64,000 nucleotides of DNA from Lachnospiraceae bacterium (GTDB taxonomy: Bacteria; Bacillota; Clostridia; Lachnospirales; Lachnospiraceae): assembly GCA_024687125.1 (NCBI GenBank), contig JAILFA010000033.1, positions 1 through 64,000 on the forward strand. The letters are read 5' to 3'. The position numbers and the translations under genes were made by a program. Below are positions 8,649 to 16,925 of the stretch, in pieces. Within the stretch, counting starts at the first letter, position 1. Each line of letters opens with the position of its first letter. A model generated the notes under the pieces. That model saw nothing but the letters and a program-made list of their open reading frames with translations. It was not told the origin of the DNA and did not search any database.

Positions 8649-11627
8649 ATGAATTTGAACATTGACGATCTTCAAAACGGCATCCGCAGCGGACAGCAGA
8701 TACAGAATGCACAGGCAGGGCGTACACAGCAGATATCGCCTCTGTCTTCTTTTGCGCTTGCGAAAGGTGCAGGTGCCGGGACGGGGCGCGTTCAGGATGT
8801 GCTTTCCGTGGATCTTACGTCCAGCACGGTCGGAACCGGTGCCTATGCCGGCCGTCATCGCAGTGCGCAGGATCCCGCCGTCGTGCAGGAGATCCCGGAT
8901 GACATCAACGCGATGGTACTGCTCTCTCACACTCTTTCCGGAGAGGATTACGCCCGCGCAATGGAGGACGGTTATCAGCCCGGCGACGGTACCGCGGAAG
9001 AAACCGTGACGATCCTCGACCGGATCAAGACGGCGGTGATCAAGAGCGGCAAGGAAGTGGCCGGCTATACGGACACCATGGATCTTGACAAGCTCGCGCA
9101 GATCACAGGTTCCCGGGCATATGCGGGAGCGCTCGCGGAGAGCTTTTCCGAAAATGATCTTCCGGTACAGGAGGAGACCCTTAAGGAGGCGGCTGATGCG
9201 GTTCGCATGGCGCAGGAGTTGGAAGAGCCCGCCGGTTCCGCGGTCAAATATCTCGTCGAAAACGAACTCGATCCCACGATCCGAAATATTTGTCTGGCCA
9301 ACAGCGCCACCAACGGAGAAAACGTCTCCCAGGGCGGATACTATATGCAGGAAGGCGGGTACCTCGCGCAGAAAGCCGATCATTCGGATCTGGAAAAACT
9401 GAGCGAGCAGATCGACGCTGTCGTGGAAAAGGCAGGATTTACGCGCGAAGAAGCCGGTGAGGAGGCACGCTGGATCGTGGCCAACGATCTGCCGCTGACC
9501 GGTGAGGCGATCCGACGCGTCAGAGAGATCGAGAGCATCACCTTTCCCGTGGATATCCGTACGGCGGCGGACGCGGCAGCCTCCGCGCTGGCAGACGGCA
9601 GGCCGGCGATGGACGGAAATCTGGCAGATCCGGTCAGCCTGAACAGGAAAGCCGTTCTGCTGATGCAGCGGCAGGACCTGGAGGAAGCACGCCTCTATCT
9701 TTCGACGGAAGCCAACCGGCAGCTGCTCGACAAAGGGGTGCAGATCGATACGCTTCCGATGGAAAAACTGATCGAGGAGTTAAAGGCGGCGCGCGAGGAG
9801 ATCGCGCAGCGTCTCTTTGCGGATGCGGATGACAGCGGCGTGACGGTATCCGCAGCGTCGGAAAAATATACGGCCTTTGAAGAAACCCTGCTGCAGACGC
9901 AGCAGATCCGGACAGCACCGGCGGCGTTCATCGGCGAGGGGCTTTCCGTACTGGAGAAAGGGAGTCTGCAGGAGATCGCGGAAAAGGCGGCGGGCAGCGC
10001 GGCAAAGTACGCGCAGGCGCAGACAACCTATGAGGCTGTCGGGACAGAGGTCCGCAGGGATCTCGGGGACAGCATCCAAAAGGCGTTCCGAAATGTGGAC
10101 GACATCCTTAAGGAGATGGGCCTGGAGGAGACGCAGGACAACGAACGCGCGGTCCGGATCCTCGGGTATAACCGGATGGAGATCACACGCGCAGCCGTTG
10201 AGGAGGTGCGCGAGCAGGATGCCAAGCTGCGGGATGTGCTGCAGCGCTTAAAGCCGGGCGCGGTCCTTTCTCTGATCCGCGACGGGGAAAATCCTCTGAA
10301 GCTGACCCTGGACGAACTGCGTCAGGAGCTGGACAGACGCGGCGAAGAAGGGGACGCTCCCGCGGAGAAATACGCGAGATTCCTGTATCAGCTTGAAAAG
10401 AACGGAGATATCTCTCCGGAAGAACGGGAATCCTATATCGGGATCTATCGTCTGTTCAATACCCTGAAAAAGACGGATCACGCAGCCATCGGGACGGTTC
10501 TGGAAGAGGGCGGCGAGATGACGATCGGAAATCTGCTCACTGCCGTGAGGACTGCCAGAGTATCCGCGCGCGGGATCGATACCCGTGTGGATGATCAGTT
10601 CGGCGGTCTGGAAGGCGGATACCGGACACCGTCCATTTCGGCGCAGATCGAATCGGCGTTTCATTACTACAGCGCGAAAGCGGACAGCATCTATGATCAT
10701 CTCGACGCGGACAGGATGCACGAGAATGCTGTGGACGAGAGCACAACGCTTCCGGTGCTCGCGGAGATCCTCGAGGAGACCGGCGGTCCTGAGAGCAGAA
10801 CGTCGGCAGTGCCGGGGACAGCCCGCGCGTACGCGGATGAGCAGGCGGCGCATCTGCGCGAGACGCTTTCGGGTGAGGAGGCAGAGCAGGCTGCAGCAGA
10901 GCTGAAGCAGGGAAATCTTCCGGTGACGCCGAACCTGGTTGAGGCAATGCGGCATCTGCAGGCCGGCAGACGGCGGACAGACAATGTCTGGGACGCGCTG
11001 GCGAAGTTGAATGCGCGCGGTGCGGGAGAAACACAGATCAAAGAAGCGCTATCGACGATCAGCGACGCGCTGGGAGAGGGCGAGCGGTTCGAAGAGATCT
11101 ACCGGGATGAAGTACAGGAGATGACCGAGGAACTGGATCAGATGATGGAGGACACCGAAACCGTCCTCGATCTGCAGACGATGCTCCTGATGAAGCGGCA
11201 GCTCACCGTCGCGACACGGATGGCCGACCGGGGGAGTTACGATATCCCGGTGGAGGTAAACGGTGAACAGGTCAACCTCCATGTGACGCTCCGTGAGGAG
11301 GGGGAATCCGGAAGCTCCATGACGGCAAGCCTGCAGACGGCGGAACACGGAAAGCTGACACTTTCTCTCGGCAGGCGCGGGGAGACGTTCCATATGATCC
11401 TTAACACGAGTGAGGCGCAGAACGCCGATGAAGAAGCATATCTTGACAGAGTGCGTTCTTCCTATGCCGAGGCCGCGGGGCGGATCAGCGGCGTACAGGT
11501 GGATGAGCAGGCGATCCGTGTGGTCTACCGTGCGATAGAGGGGAAGGAGATCACGGCGGACGGTTCGGATACCATGGAAAAAGAAGAGATGTTCCGGCTG
11601 GCGGAAGCCTTCGTCAGAGTGGTTTAA
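8649..11627 (+). CDS. Large protein of unknown function upstream of flagellin
   Basis: A 992-residue soluble, mostly helical protein with no signal peptide and no membrane segment. The N-terminus (MNLNIDDLQNGIRSGQQIQ) and the following low-complexity part look flexible. Residues about 90-330 contain two or three similar helical units with the pattern acidic-residue / NDLP (SENDLPVQEETLKEA, VANDLPLTGEAIRRV), and a related unit recurs near KQGNLPVTPNLVEA at about 760. The last 170 residues (from YDIPVEVNGEQVNLHVTLREE) are beta-rich and resemble the C-terminal fold of flagellar hook-length-control-like proteins. Large proteins of this sort are known beside flagellin genes in Lachnospiraceae (the DUF6240 group, from memory, not checked). 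It ends 15 bases before flagellin, so it is very probably cotranscribed with it and linked to flagella. Confidence 0.7.
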   Translation: MNLNIDDLQNGIRSGQQIQNAQAGRTQQISPLSSFALAKGAGAGTGRVQDVLSVDLTSSTVGTGAYAGRHRSAQDPAVVQEIPDDINAMVLLSHTLSGEDYARAMEDGYQPGDGTAEETVTILDRIKTAVIKSGKEVAGYTDTMDLDKLAQITGSRAYAGALAESFSENDLPVQEETLKEAADAVRMAQELEEPAGSAVKYLVENELDPTIRNICLANSATNGENVSQGGYYMQEGGYLAQKADHSDLEKLSEQIDAVVEKAGFTREEAGEEARWIVANDLPLTGEAIRRVREIESITFPVDIRTAADAAASALADGRPAMDGNLADPVSLNRKAVLLMQRQDLEEARLYLSTEANRQLLDKGVQIDTLPMEKLIEELKAAREEIAQRLFADADDSGVTVSAASEKYTAFEETLLQTQQIRTAPAAFIGEGLSVLEKGSLQEIAEKAAGSAAKYAQAQTTYEAVGTEVRRDLGDSIQKAFRNVDDILKEMGLEETQDNERAVRILGYNRMEITRAAVEEVREQDAKLRDVLQRLKPGAVLSLIRDGENPLKLTLDELRQELDRRGEEGDAPAEKYARFLYQLEKNGDISPEERESYIGIYRLFNTLKKTDHAAIGTVLEEGGEMTIGNLLTAVRTARVSARGIDTRVDDQFGGLEGGYRTPSISAQIESAFHYYSAKADSIYDHLDADRMHENAVDESTTLPVLAEILEETGGPESRTSAVPGTARAYADEQAAHLRETLSGEEAEQAAAELKQGNLPVTPNLVEAMRHLQAGRRRTDNVWDALAKLNARGAGETQIKEALSTISDALGEGERFEEIYRDEVQEMTEELDQMMEDTETVLDLQTMLLMKRQLTVATRMADRGSYDIPVEVNGEQVNLHVTLREEGESGSSMTASLQTAEHGKLTLSLGRRGETFHMILNTSEAQNADEEAYLDRVRSSYAEAAGRISGVQVDEQAIRVVYRAIEGKEITADGSDTMEKEEMFRLAEAFVRVV

Positions 11628-11642
11628 AAGGAGGAAACAACC

Positions 11643-12854
11643 ATGAGAGTAAACTACAATGTATCGGCGATCATCGCGCAGAATGCGCTGTCTAACAATG
11701 ACAAAAAGGTCAACGATTCTCTGGGACGGCTTTCCAGCGGCCTGAAGATCGTCGGGGCCAAGGACAATCCGTCGGGTCTTGCCATGGCGCGCCGTATGAA
11801 CGCGCAGATCAAGAGCATGCAGAAGGCCAACGACAGTGCCAACGACGGCATCAATATCATCAAGACGGCGGACGGCGTGCTCAGTGAAGTGCACGATATG
11901 CTGCAGAGGATGAACGAGCTGGCAACACGTGCCGCCACCGATACCCTGCAGTCCGTGGACCGCGAATACATCCAGGAGGAGATCAGCCACCTCAAGTCCG
12001 AGATCCAGAGAATTTCGGATACGACGCAGTTCAACGGGCAGAACCTGCTGGACGGCACCTTTGACCAGAGAGGATATGCCGTCATGAAGAGCACAGGTGC
12101 GACTGATCCGGCGATCAAGGTCGCGACCTTTACCGAGGAAATGCCGAGAGGGAAGTTTACGGTTGAAGGATTGAAGCTCAAGCTGAACAATGATCCCGAG
12201 GTGGCGGTCAGAAACACCGCCTATGATGATAAAGCCAAGATGATCGACCCGGATACCGTCAGTCCCGCGACCGATATCAAGATCATGGACTATTCGAAAT
12301 CACCGGCGGAGGCAGTCATTGACGGCGCGGACGGCAATGTGACGGTAGAGGTCAAAGGCGACCAGGTGACGATCAGCGACAGCGCCGGAAGATCGATCAC
12401 GCTGCAGATCGATAAAGATCTCAATGCCGGCGATGATATCGAAGTCGAACTGACGGATATCGGCGCGCTGACCGTGCAGATCGGGCCCAACGAGGGACAG
12501 ACGCTGGATGTCAAGATACCGGCCGTCAACCTGACCAATCTGGGGATCCGTTTTACGGACTGCTCCACGGCGGAGTGGGCAAGAGAAGCGATCGACGATG
12601 TCAAGGGAGCCCTCGATTTTGTCTCGCGTCTCCGCAGCAGCCTGGGCGCTTATCAGAACCGGATGGAACACACCGTGTCCAGCCTGGATGTCAACGAGGA
12701 AAACCTGACATCGGCATATTCCCGGATCATGGATGTAGATATGGCCGAGGAGATGACGGAATACTCCACCACGCAGGTACTGACGCAGGCCGGTATCTCC
12801 ATGCTGGCGCAGGCCAATCAGCGTCCGTCGGATCTGCTTCAGTTGCTGCAGTAA
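11643..12854 (+). CDS. hag: Flagellin
   Basis: A 403-residue flagellin, the filament subunit exported through the flagellar type III apparatus. The conserved N-terminal D0/D1 region covers about residues 1-140 (MRVNYNVSAIIAQNAL, LGRLSSGLKI, NPSGLAMARRM), and the C-terminal D1/D0 region about 320-403 ends in LAQANQRPSDLLQLLQ. Residues 140-320 are the variable, surface-exposed beta domain. The segment LQRMNELATRAA corresponds to the part of D1 that TLR5 recognises in beta/gamma-proteobacterial flagellins and keeps its Arg and Glu-Leu. A single Cys occurs in RFTDCSTAEW, unusual for flagellin. The ribosome site AAAAGGAGG is strong. It lies between the 992-residue protein and fliS. No basal-body genes are in the window. 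Confidence 0.97.
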   Translation: MRVNYNVSAIIAQNALSNNDKKVNDSLGRLSSGLKIVGAKDNPSGLAMARRMNAQIKSMQKANDSANDGINIIKTADGVLSEVHDMLQRMNELATRAATDTLQSVDREYIQEEISHLKSEIQRISDTTQFNGQNLLDGTFDQRGYAVMKSTGATDPAIKVATFTEEMPRGKFTVEGLKLKLNNDPEVAVRNTAYDDKAKMIDPDTVSPATDIKIMDYSKSPAEAVIDGADGNVTVEVKGDQVTISDSAGRSITLQIDKDLNAGDDIEVELTDIGALTVQIGPNEGQTLDVKIPAVNLTNLGIRFTDCSTAEWAREAIDDVKGALDFVSRLRSSLGAYQNRMEHTVSSLDVNEENLTSAYSRIMDVDMAEEMTEYSTTQVLTQAGISMLAQANQRPSDLLQLLQ

Positions 12855-12895
12855 GGAGAATGTAGTAGAATAAACCTACGAGGAGGTAAATCCAC

Positions 12896-13372
12896 ATGAC
12901 AGAGGAACAGAAGCAGGCTTACACAAGGCGCATCACCCAGGCGAACAAGACGCAGCTGGTCACGATCCTGTACGAGATGACGGCGGATTATATGAAGGAT
13001 GCGGCAGCAGCAATCTCGGCGTCTGACGGAGCAGAGGCGGATCGTCAGATCCAGCACGCGCAGGCGTGTGTGGATCAGCTGATCCATGGGCTGGATATGA
13101 AGGTGGAGATCTCCAACAATCTTCTGCAGCTTTACCTCTATGCGAAGCAGGAACTGATCCGCGCCGTGACGGATCACGATCCGCAGCATTTTGACAACGC
13201 GGGGATCGTGATCAACGGACTTCACGAGACTTACCTCCAGCTGGAAAAGATGGATGATTCGGCGCCGGAGATGGAGAACACACAGTCCGTTGTGGCAGGC
13301 ATGACATACGGCCAGAGCGGTCTCAATGAGGCGATCGCCAATCCGGACGGCAACAGAGGATTCAAAGCTTAA
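12896..13372 (+). CDS. fliS: FliS-like flagellar export chaperone
   Basis: A 158-residue, four-helix protein. The N-terminal half matches FliS in pattern (QLVTILYEMTADYMKDAAAAI, then a helix around VDQLIHGLDMKVE with SNNLLQLYLYAKQELIRAV), and FliS binds the C-terminal D0 helix of flagellin to stop it polymerising in the cytoplasm. It is about 30 residues longer than usual FliS: the C-terminal extension (NTQSVVAGMTYGQSGLNEAIANPDGNRGFKA) is glycine/asparagine-rich and probably flexible. The position 41 bases after flagellin, behind a strong AGGAGGT site, supports the assignment. A strong terminator follows. Confidence 0.8.
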   Translation: MTEEQKQAYTRRITQANKTQLVTILYEMTADYMKDAAAAISASDGAEADRQIQHAQACVDQLIHGLDMKVEISNNLLQLYLYAKQELIRAVTDHDPQHFDNAGIVINGLHETYLQLEKMDDSAPEMENTQSVVAGMTYGQSGLNEAIANPDGNRGFKA

Positions 13373-13394
13373 TCATTCTTTTTTGTGCAAAATG

Positions 13395-13424
13395 ACACCC
13401 GGCAGAGATGCCGGGTGTTTTTTT
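13395..13424 (+). terminator. Strong intrinsic terminator after fliS
   Basis: Perfect 10-base-pair stem ACACCCGGCA / TGCCGGGTGT (13395-13404 and 13409-13418), loop GAGA, then a run of T to 13424. Outside it TTTTTGTGCAAAA and TTTTGCACAAAAA pair again, so the whole hairpin can extend over about 13379-13433. Confidence 0.95.
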
Positions 13425-13442
13425 GCACAAAAATCGCGGTGC

Positions 13443-13458
13443 CATTTTGTACAAAATG
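13443..13458. promoter_or_regulatory. 16-base perfect palindrome upstream of the Tad operon
   Basis: CATTTTGTACAAAATG is a perfect palindrome. A 15/16 copy of its right-hand context (TTTTGTGCAAAATGAC against TTTTGTACAAAATGAC) occurs at 13381-13396 before the fliS terminator. Its place between the flagellin and Tad operons suits a dimeric regulator. Confidence 0.45.
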
Positions 13459-13464
13459 ACGAAA

Positions 13465-13508
13465 CTGACAAAAACACCTTGTCAGATCATTTCCCTGCGG
13501 ACTATCAT
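13465..13508 (+). promoter_or_regulatory. Putative Tad operon promoter inside an inverted repeat
   Basis: CTGACAA-aaacacc-TTGTCAG (13465-13485) is an inverted repeat with 7-base arms. Its right arm contains TTGTCA (13479-13484), which with an 18-base spacer and TATCAT (13503-13508) makes a plausible sigma-70 promoter. Transcription would begin at or very near the ATG at 13515. Confidence 0.45.
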
Positions 13509-13514
13509 GCGTTC

Positions 13515-13931
13515 ATGACACATCTGGTTCTTTTTCTGCTCCTTGCCGGTGCGGTATTCACCGACCAGCGGAGTCACAAGATCTATAATCGCTGGCTGCT
13601 CCCCGGCGGGATTGCCGGGATCCTGCTCTCCTTTATTAGGTGCGGACCCGTGGGACTCCGGGAGGCGCTCATCTCCGCGTTCCTTGCCTTTGTGATCCTG
13701 TTCCCGGTCTATCTGTTCGGGGGGATCGGAGCGGGAGATGTAAAGCTGTTTGCGGCGGTCTCCACCTGCCTTTCCTTCGAAGACGTATTCTTATGTATCT
13801 TCTGTTCCTTTCTCGTTGCGGGTGTGATCTCGATCATCCGTATCCTGCAGACAAGAAGCCTGCATCAGACGATCCGTTTTGCCCTGCCGGTGTTCGTCAG
13901 TATCCTGTTTATCTACGGAGGAAAACTATGA
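13515..13931 (+). CDS. tadV: Prepilin peptidase, short CpaA/TadV type
   Basis: A 138-residue integral membrane aspartate peptidase (A24 family), which removes the class III leader of Flp pilins and pseudopilins at the cytoplasmic face. The two catalytic aspartates are visible in FTDQRSHKIYNRW and in GGIGAGDVKLF (GxGD). About four hydrophobic helices; the methylase domain of PilD is absent, as usual for the CpaA/TadV group. The frame is open far upstream, through the fliS terminator, but the ATG at 13515 gives the family-typical start MTHLVLFLLL. I see no Shine-Dalgarno before it. First gene of the Tad operon; overlaps tadZ by 4 bases. Confidence 0.88.
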   Translation: MTHLVLFLLLAGAVFTDQRSHKIYNRWLLPGGIAGILLSFIRCGPVGLREALISAFLAFVILFPVYLFGGIGAGDVKLFAAVSTCLSFEDVFLCIFCSFLVAGVISIIRILQTRSLHQTIRFALPVFVSILFIYGGKL

Positions 13932-14989
13932 AAAAAGCACAGATCGTCATCGTGGATGAAGACCCCGATTTCTGCAGACAGCTGGACGGCTGTCTTCGAT
14001 ACCGGCTGGGATTTCCGGTAACGGTTCATGATTTTACCGAATCGTCGGTTCTCTCGGAATATACAGAGCGCAGGGAGACGGCAGTGCTCCTGATCACGGA
14101 GACGGCAGCAGCCGGCGCGGAACTGAAGGGTTTTCCCGGAGTGATCATCCTGACGGAGGGCAGGGAGACAGCGGCGGCGATCCCGGAACAGGTGACCGGG
14201 GATCTGTCCGAAAAACAGGTGATCCGGCGGGTTCAGAAATATCGGCCGATGGATGCGCTGATCCGGGAGGTTCGGGCACTATGCCTGGATTTTGGTGTGA
14301 TCCCCGGTGAGGCGGGCGCTCCGGACAGCAAAAAGGCACTGAGGATAGGATTCTTTTCCCCGCTGGGAAGGTGTCTGCAGAGCACGGCCGCCCTGACGCT
14401 GGCCAGGCTCTATGCCGAACAGAGGAAGACGCTGTATCTGACCTTTGATCCGTTTCCCGGGATCGACTGGGACGGATACGCGGGGGAGGAAACGGGGGAT
14501 CTCGCGGAGCTGTTCTACTATTTTGACTGTGATCCCGGGAAATTTGCCCTGCACGCGGAAAAGTGCACGCTCCGGTGCGGCCCGCTCTATGTCGTGCCGT
14601 CTGCGGCGCTTTATGAATCCATCTCGGAACCGGAACCCGAAAAATGGAGAGCTTTCCTGGAGATGCTCATCACGCAGACAGATTACGAAGTGATCGTTTC
14701 GGACCTGAGTATCTGTATCCGCGGACTTTTTGATCTTTTCCGGGAATTTGACCGGATCGTGACCATTGTGCGCACCGACCCGGCCTCCGCGGAGGAGCTC
14801 AGACGCTATGACAGGATGCTCAAGAGAACAGGTCATGAGGATATCAAGGACAGGACGACGGAACTGGAACTGCCGGTGTTTCGCAGACTGCCTGCGGATC
14901 CGTCGCTTTGTCACAGAGGTGAACTTGCGGATCATATGAGAAGGTTCATGACGCGGATCGGCGGAGAGGAGGAGCATGCGGATACGTGA
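13928..14989 (+). CDS. tadZ: TadZ/CpaE-like pilus localisation protein
   Basis: A 353-residue protein with an N-terminal receiver-like domain (IVIVDEDPDFCRQL..., about 1-115) and a C-terminal MinD/ParA-like domain (about 130-345). TadZ/CpaE proteins sit at the inner membrane and direct the pilus machine to its site. The P-loop of the ATPase-like domain is degenerate: FFSPLGRCLQSTAALTLA stands where KGGxGKST would be. Atypical Walker A motifs are known in TadZ (the Eubacterium rectale protein has been studied structurally), so this is probably not decay. The ATG at 13928 overlaps the peptidase stop (ATGA) and has GGAGG upstream. Its position between peptidase and CpaF fits a tad operon. Confidence 0.82.
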   Translation: MKKAQIVIVDEDPDFCRQLDGCLRYRLGFPVTVHDFTESSVLSEYTERRETAVLLITETAAAGAELKGFPGVIILTEGRETAAAIPEQVTGDLSEKQVIRRVQKYRPMDALIREVRALCLDFGVIPGEAGAPDSKKALRIGFFSPLGRCLQSTAALTLARLYAEQRKTLYLTFDPFPGIDWDGYAGEETGDLAELFYYFDCDPGKFALHAEKCTLRCGPLYVVPSAALYESISEPEPEKWRAFLEMLITQTDYEVIVSDLSICIRGLFDLFREFDRIVTIVRTDPASAEELRRYDRMLKRTGHEDIKDRTTELELPVFRRLPADPSLCHRGELADHMRRFMTRIGGEEEHADT

Positions 14990-16214
14990 AGAGCTGCGGC
15001 GGAAGATGCGGGACAGTCTTGTCTCGCAGCTGGACTTTTCCCGCGAGGTCTCCGATGAGGAGATGTATGAGCGGATCGACCGTCTGATCTCGCAGGAGGC
15101 GAGGGAGCAGGAGATCTCTCTGGCGGAGCGCAAAAGACTCAGGACAGACATCTTTTCCTCGATCCGGCGGCTGGATGTACTGCAGGAGCTTGTAGATGAT
15201 CCGAGCGTGACGGAGATCATGATCAACGGCACGGACAACATTTTTATCGAGCGTGCAGGCAGGCTCATGCGGTATGACATGAGATTCGAATCCCGGGAAA
15301 AACTCGGCGATGTCATCCAGCAGATCGTTGCCGGCTGCAATCGCGTCGTTAACGAGGCATCGCCCATCGTTGATGCCCGTCTGGAAAACGGTTCGCGTGT
15401 CAATATCGTGCTGGATCCTGTCGCATTGAACGGACCGATCATTACGATCCGCCGGTTTCCGGAACATCCGATCACGATGGATAAGCTCATCGCACTGGGA
15501 TCATTGCCCCGTTATGCTGCGGATTATCTGGGGGCTCTGGTGCGATCCGGATATAACATCTTTATCTCCGGTGGGACAGGGTCAGGGAAGACGACCTTTC
15601 TGAATGCCCTGTCCGACAGCATTCCGTCCGACGCGCGCGTGATCACCATAGAGGACAACGCGGAGCTGCAGATCCTTCATGTTCCGAACATCGTCCGGAT
15701 GGAGGCGCGGAACGCTAATGTGGAAGGATGCAAGGAGATCACGATCCGTGATCTGATCAAATCTTCTCTCCGTATGCGGCCCGATCGCATCATTGTCGGC
15801 GAGGTCCGCGGGAGTGAGGCGATCGATATGATCCAGGCGATGAATACAGGACACGACGGCTCCATGTCAACCGGTCATGCGAACAGCTCGCGCGACATGC
15901 TCTCGCGTCTCGAGACCATGATCCTGATGGGAATGGAACTCCCGCTCCCCGCCATTCGCGGGCAGCTCGCGAGCGGGATCGATATCATCGTTCATCTGGG
16001 GCGTCTCAGAGACCGTACGAGAAAACTCCTGGAGATCGCGGAGATTACGGGGGAGGTTGATCCCGTGACAGCCAGGATCGAGACACGGACGCTGTTTCGG
16101 TTTACGGAGACGGGGACGGATGCACAGGGCCATGTCCTCGGAGAGTTCAGAAGAGAGGAGGAACTGAAAAATGACGGAAAGCTTAAAGCGGCTGGTGTCC
16201 GGCTGCCGTCCTGA
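14976..16214 (+). CDS. cpaF: CpaF/TadA secretion ATPase
   Basis: A 412-residue type II/IV secretion ATPase that powers Tad pilus assembly as a cytoplasmic hexamer. Residues about 1-110 are helical and CpaF-specific; then the GspE-type N-domain (LVDDPSVTEIMINGTDNIFIE), arginine-bearing IITIRRF, Walker A GGTGSGKTTFL (about residues 200-210), the Asp box VITIEDNAEL, Walker B with LRMRPDRIIVGEVRGSEA, and the His box NTGHDGSMSTGHANS. All catalytic motifs are intact. The start overlaps the tadZ stop by 14 bases, behind a strong GGAGAGGAGG. The C-terminal tail overlaps tadB by 44 bases. Confidence 0.95.
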   Translation: MRIREELRRKMRDSLVSQLDFSREVSDEEMYERIDRLISQEAREQEISLAERKRLRTDIFSSIRRLDVLQELVDDPSVTEIMINGTDNIFIERAGRLMRYDMRFESREKLGDVIQQIVAGCNRVVNEASPIVDARLENGSRVNIVLDPVALNGPIITIRRFPEHPITMDKLIALGSLPRYAADYLGALVRSGYNIFISGGTGSGKTTFLNALSDSIPSDARVITIEDNAELQILHVPNIVRMEARNANVEGCKEITIRDLIKSSLRMRPDRIIVGEVRGSEAIDMIQAMNTGHDGSMSTGHANSSRDMLSRLETMILMGMELPLPAIRGQLASGIDIIVHLGRLRDRTRKLLEIAEITGEVDPVTARIETRTLFRFTETGTDAQGHVLGEFRREEELKNDGKLKAAGVRLPS

Positions 16215-16923
16215 ACCGGCCGACTGGCCGATTTTCGTGAAGGGGGCAGGGATCCTGGTCCTGCTTGCCTGGTTCTTTTACAGATCACCGATCGCGGTCC
16301 TGTTTCTCTCACCGCTCTTTTTCCCGTTTTTTGCGCGGGAAAAGAAGGAAAGGCGTAGAAAGCATGCCAGGGAGCTCGGTATCCAGTTCCGGGACGCGAT
16401 CCTTTCCGTATCGACGAATCAGAAAGCGGGGTATTCCGTGGAAAACGCATTTCGCGAGGCCTATGGGGATATGACGCTGCTGTACGGCAAAAACAGCCGG
16501 ATCGTCAAAGAACTGTCGCGGATTGGAAAGGGACTGGCAAACAATGTCACACTGGAGAAGCTGCTGCTGGATATGGGAGAGCGGTCGGGCAATACGGATA
16601 TTCTGGAATTTGCCCTTGTATTTGCCGCGGCCAAGCGCAGCGGCGGGAATATGACAAGGATCATGGCGGATACGGCGGAAGAGATCGGTGAACGCCTGAC
16701 TGTAGAAAACGAGATCGATGTTCTGATCTCTGCCAAGAAGATGGAGGCCAGGATCATGGATGTGGTGCCCTTTTTCATCATTTTCTACGTAGGCATCACG
16801 TCTCCCGGATTCTTTGATCCCCTGTACCACAACCTGACGGGAATCGTGGTGATGAGCGTATGTCTGGCCGTATATATCGCGGCATATCTTCTGTCGGAAA
16901 GGATCATCGCGGTGGAGGTGTAA
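16171..16923 (+). CDS. tadB: TadB-like inner-membrane pilus assembly protein
   Basis: A 250-residue T2SSF-family membrane protein. Two hydrophobic segments at about residues 24-55, a cytoplasmic T2SSF domain at about 60-190 (FRDAILSVSTNQKAGYSVENAFREAY ... LEKLLLDMGERSGNTDILEFALVFAAAKRSGGNMTRIM), and two further membrane segments at about 193-245. It would form the platform on which CpaF acts, together with TadC. The start overlaps cpaF by 44 bases; a GAGGAGGAACTG sequence precedes it at a rather long spacing. A later start would cut the first membrane segment, so 16171 is kept. Confidence 0.88.
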   Translation: MTESLKRLVSGCRPEPADWPIFVKGAGILVLLAWFFYRSPIAVLFLSPLFFPFFAREKKERRRKHARELGIQFRDAILSVSTNQKAGYSVENAFREAYGDMTLLYGKNSRIVKELSRIGKGLANNVTLEKLLLDMGERSGNTDILEFALVFAAAKRSGGNMTRIMADTAEEIGERLTVENEIDVLISAKKMEARIMDVVPFFIIFYVGITSPGFFDPLYHNLTGIVVMSVCLAVYIAAYLLSERIIAVEV

Positions 16924-16925
16924 AA

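Noticed and set aside
13326-13514. Upstream extension of the first prepilin peptidase
   Set aside because: It would run through the fliS stop and the strong terminator; translated residues are not membrane-like and not family-like.
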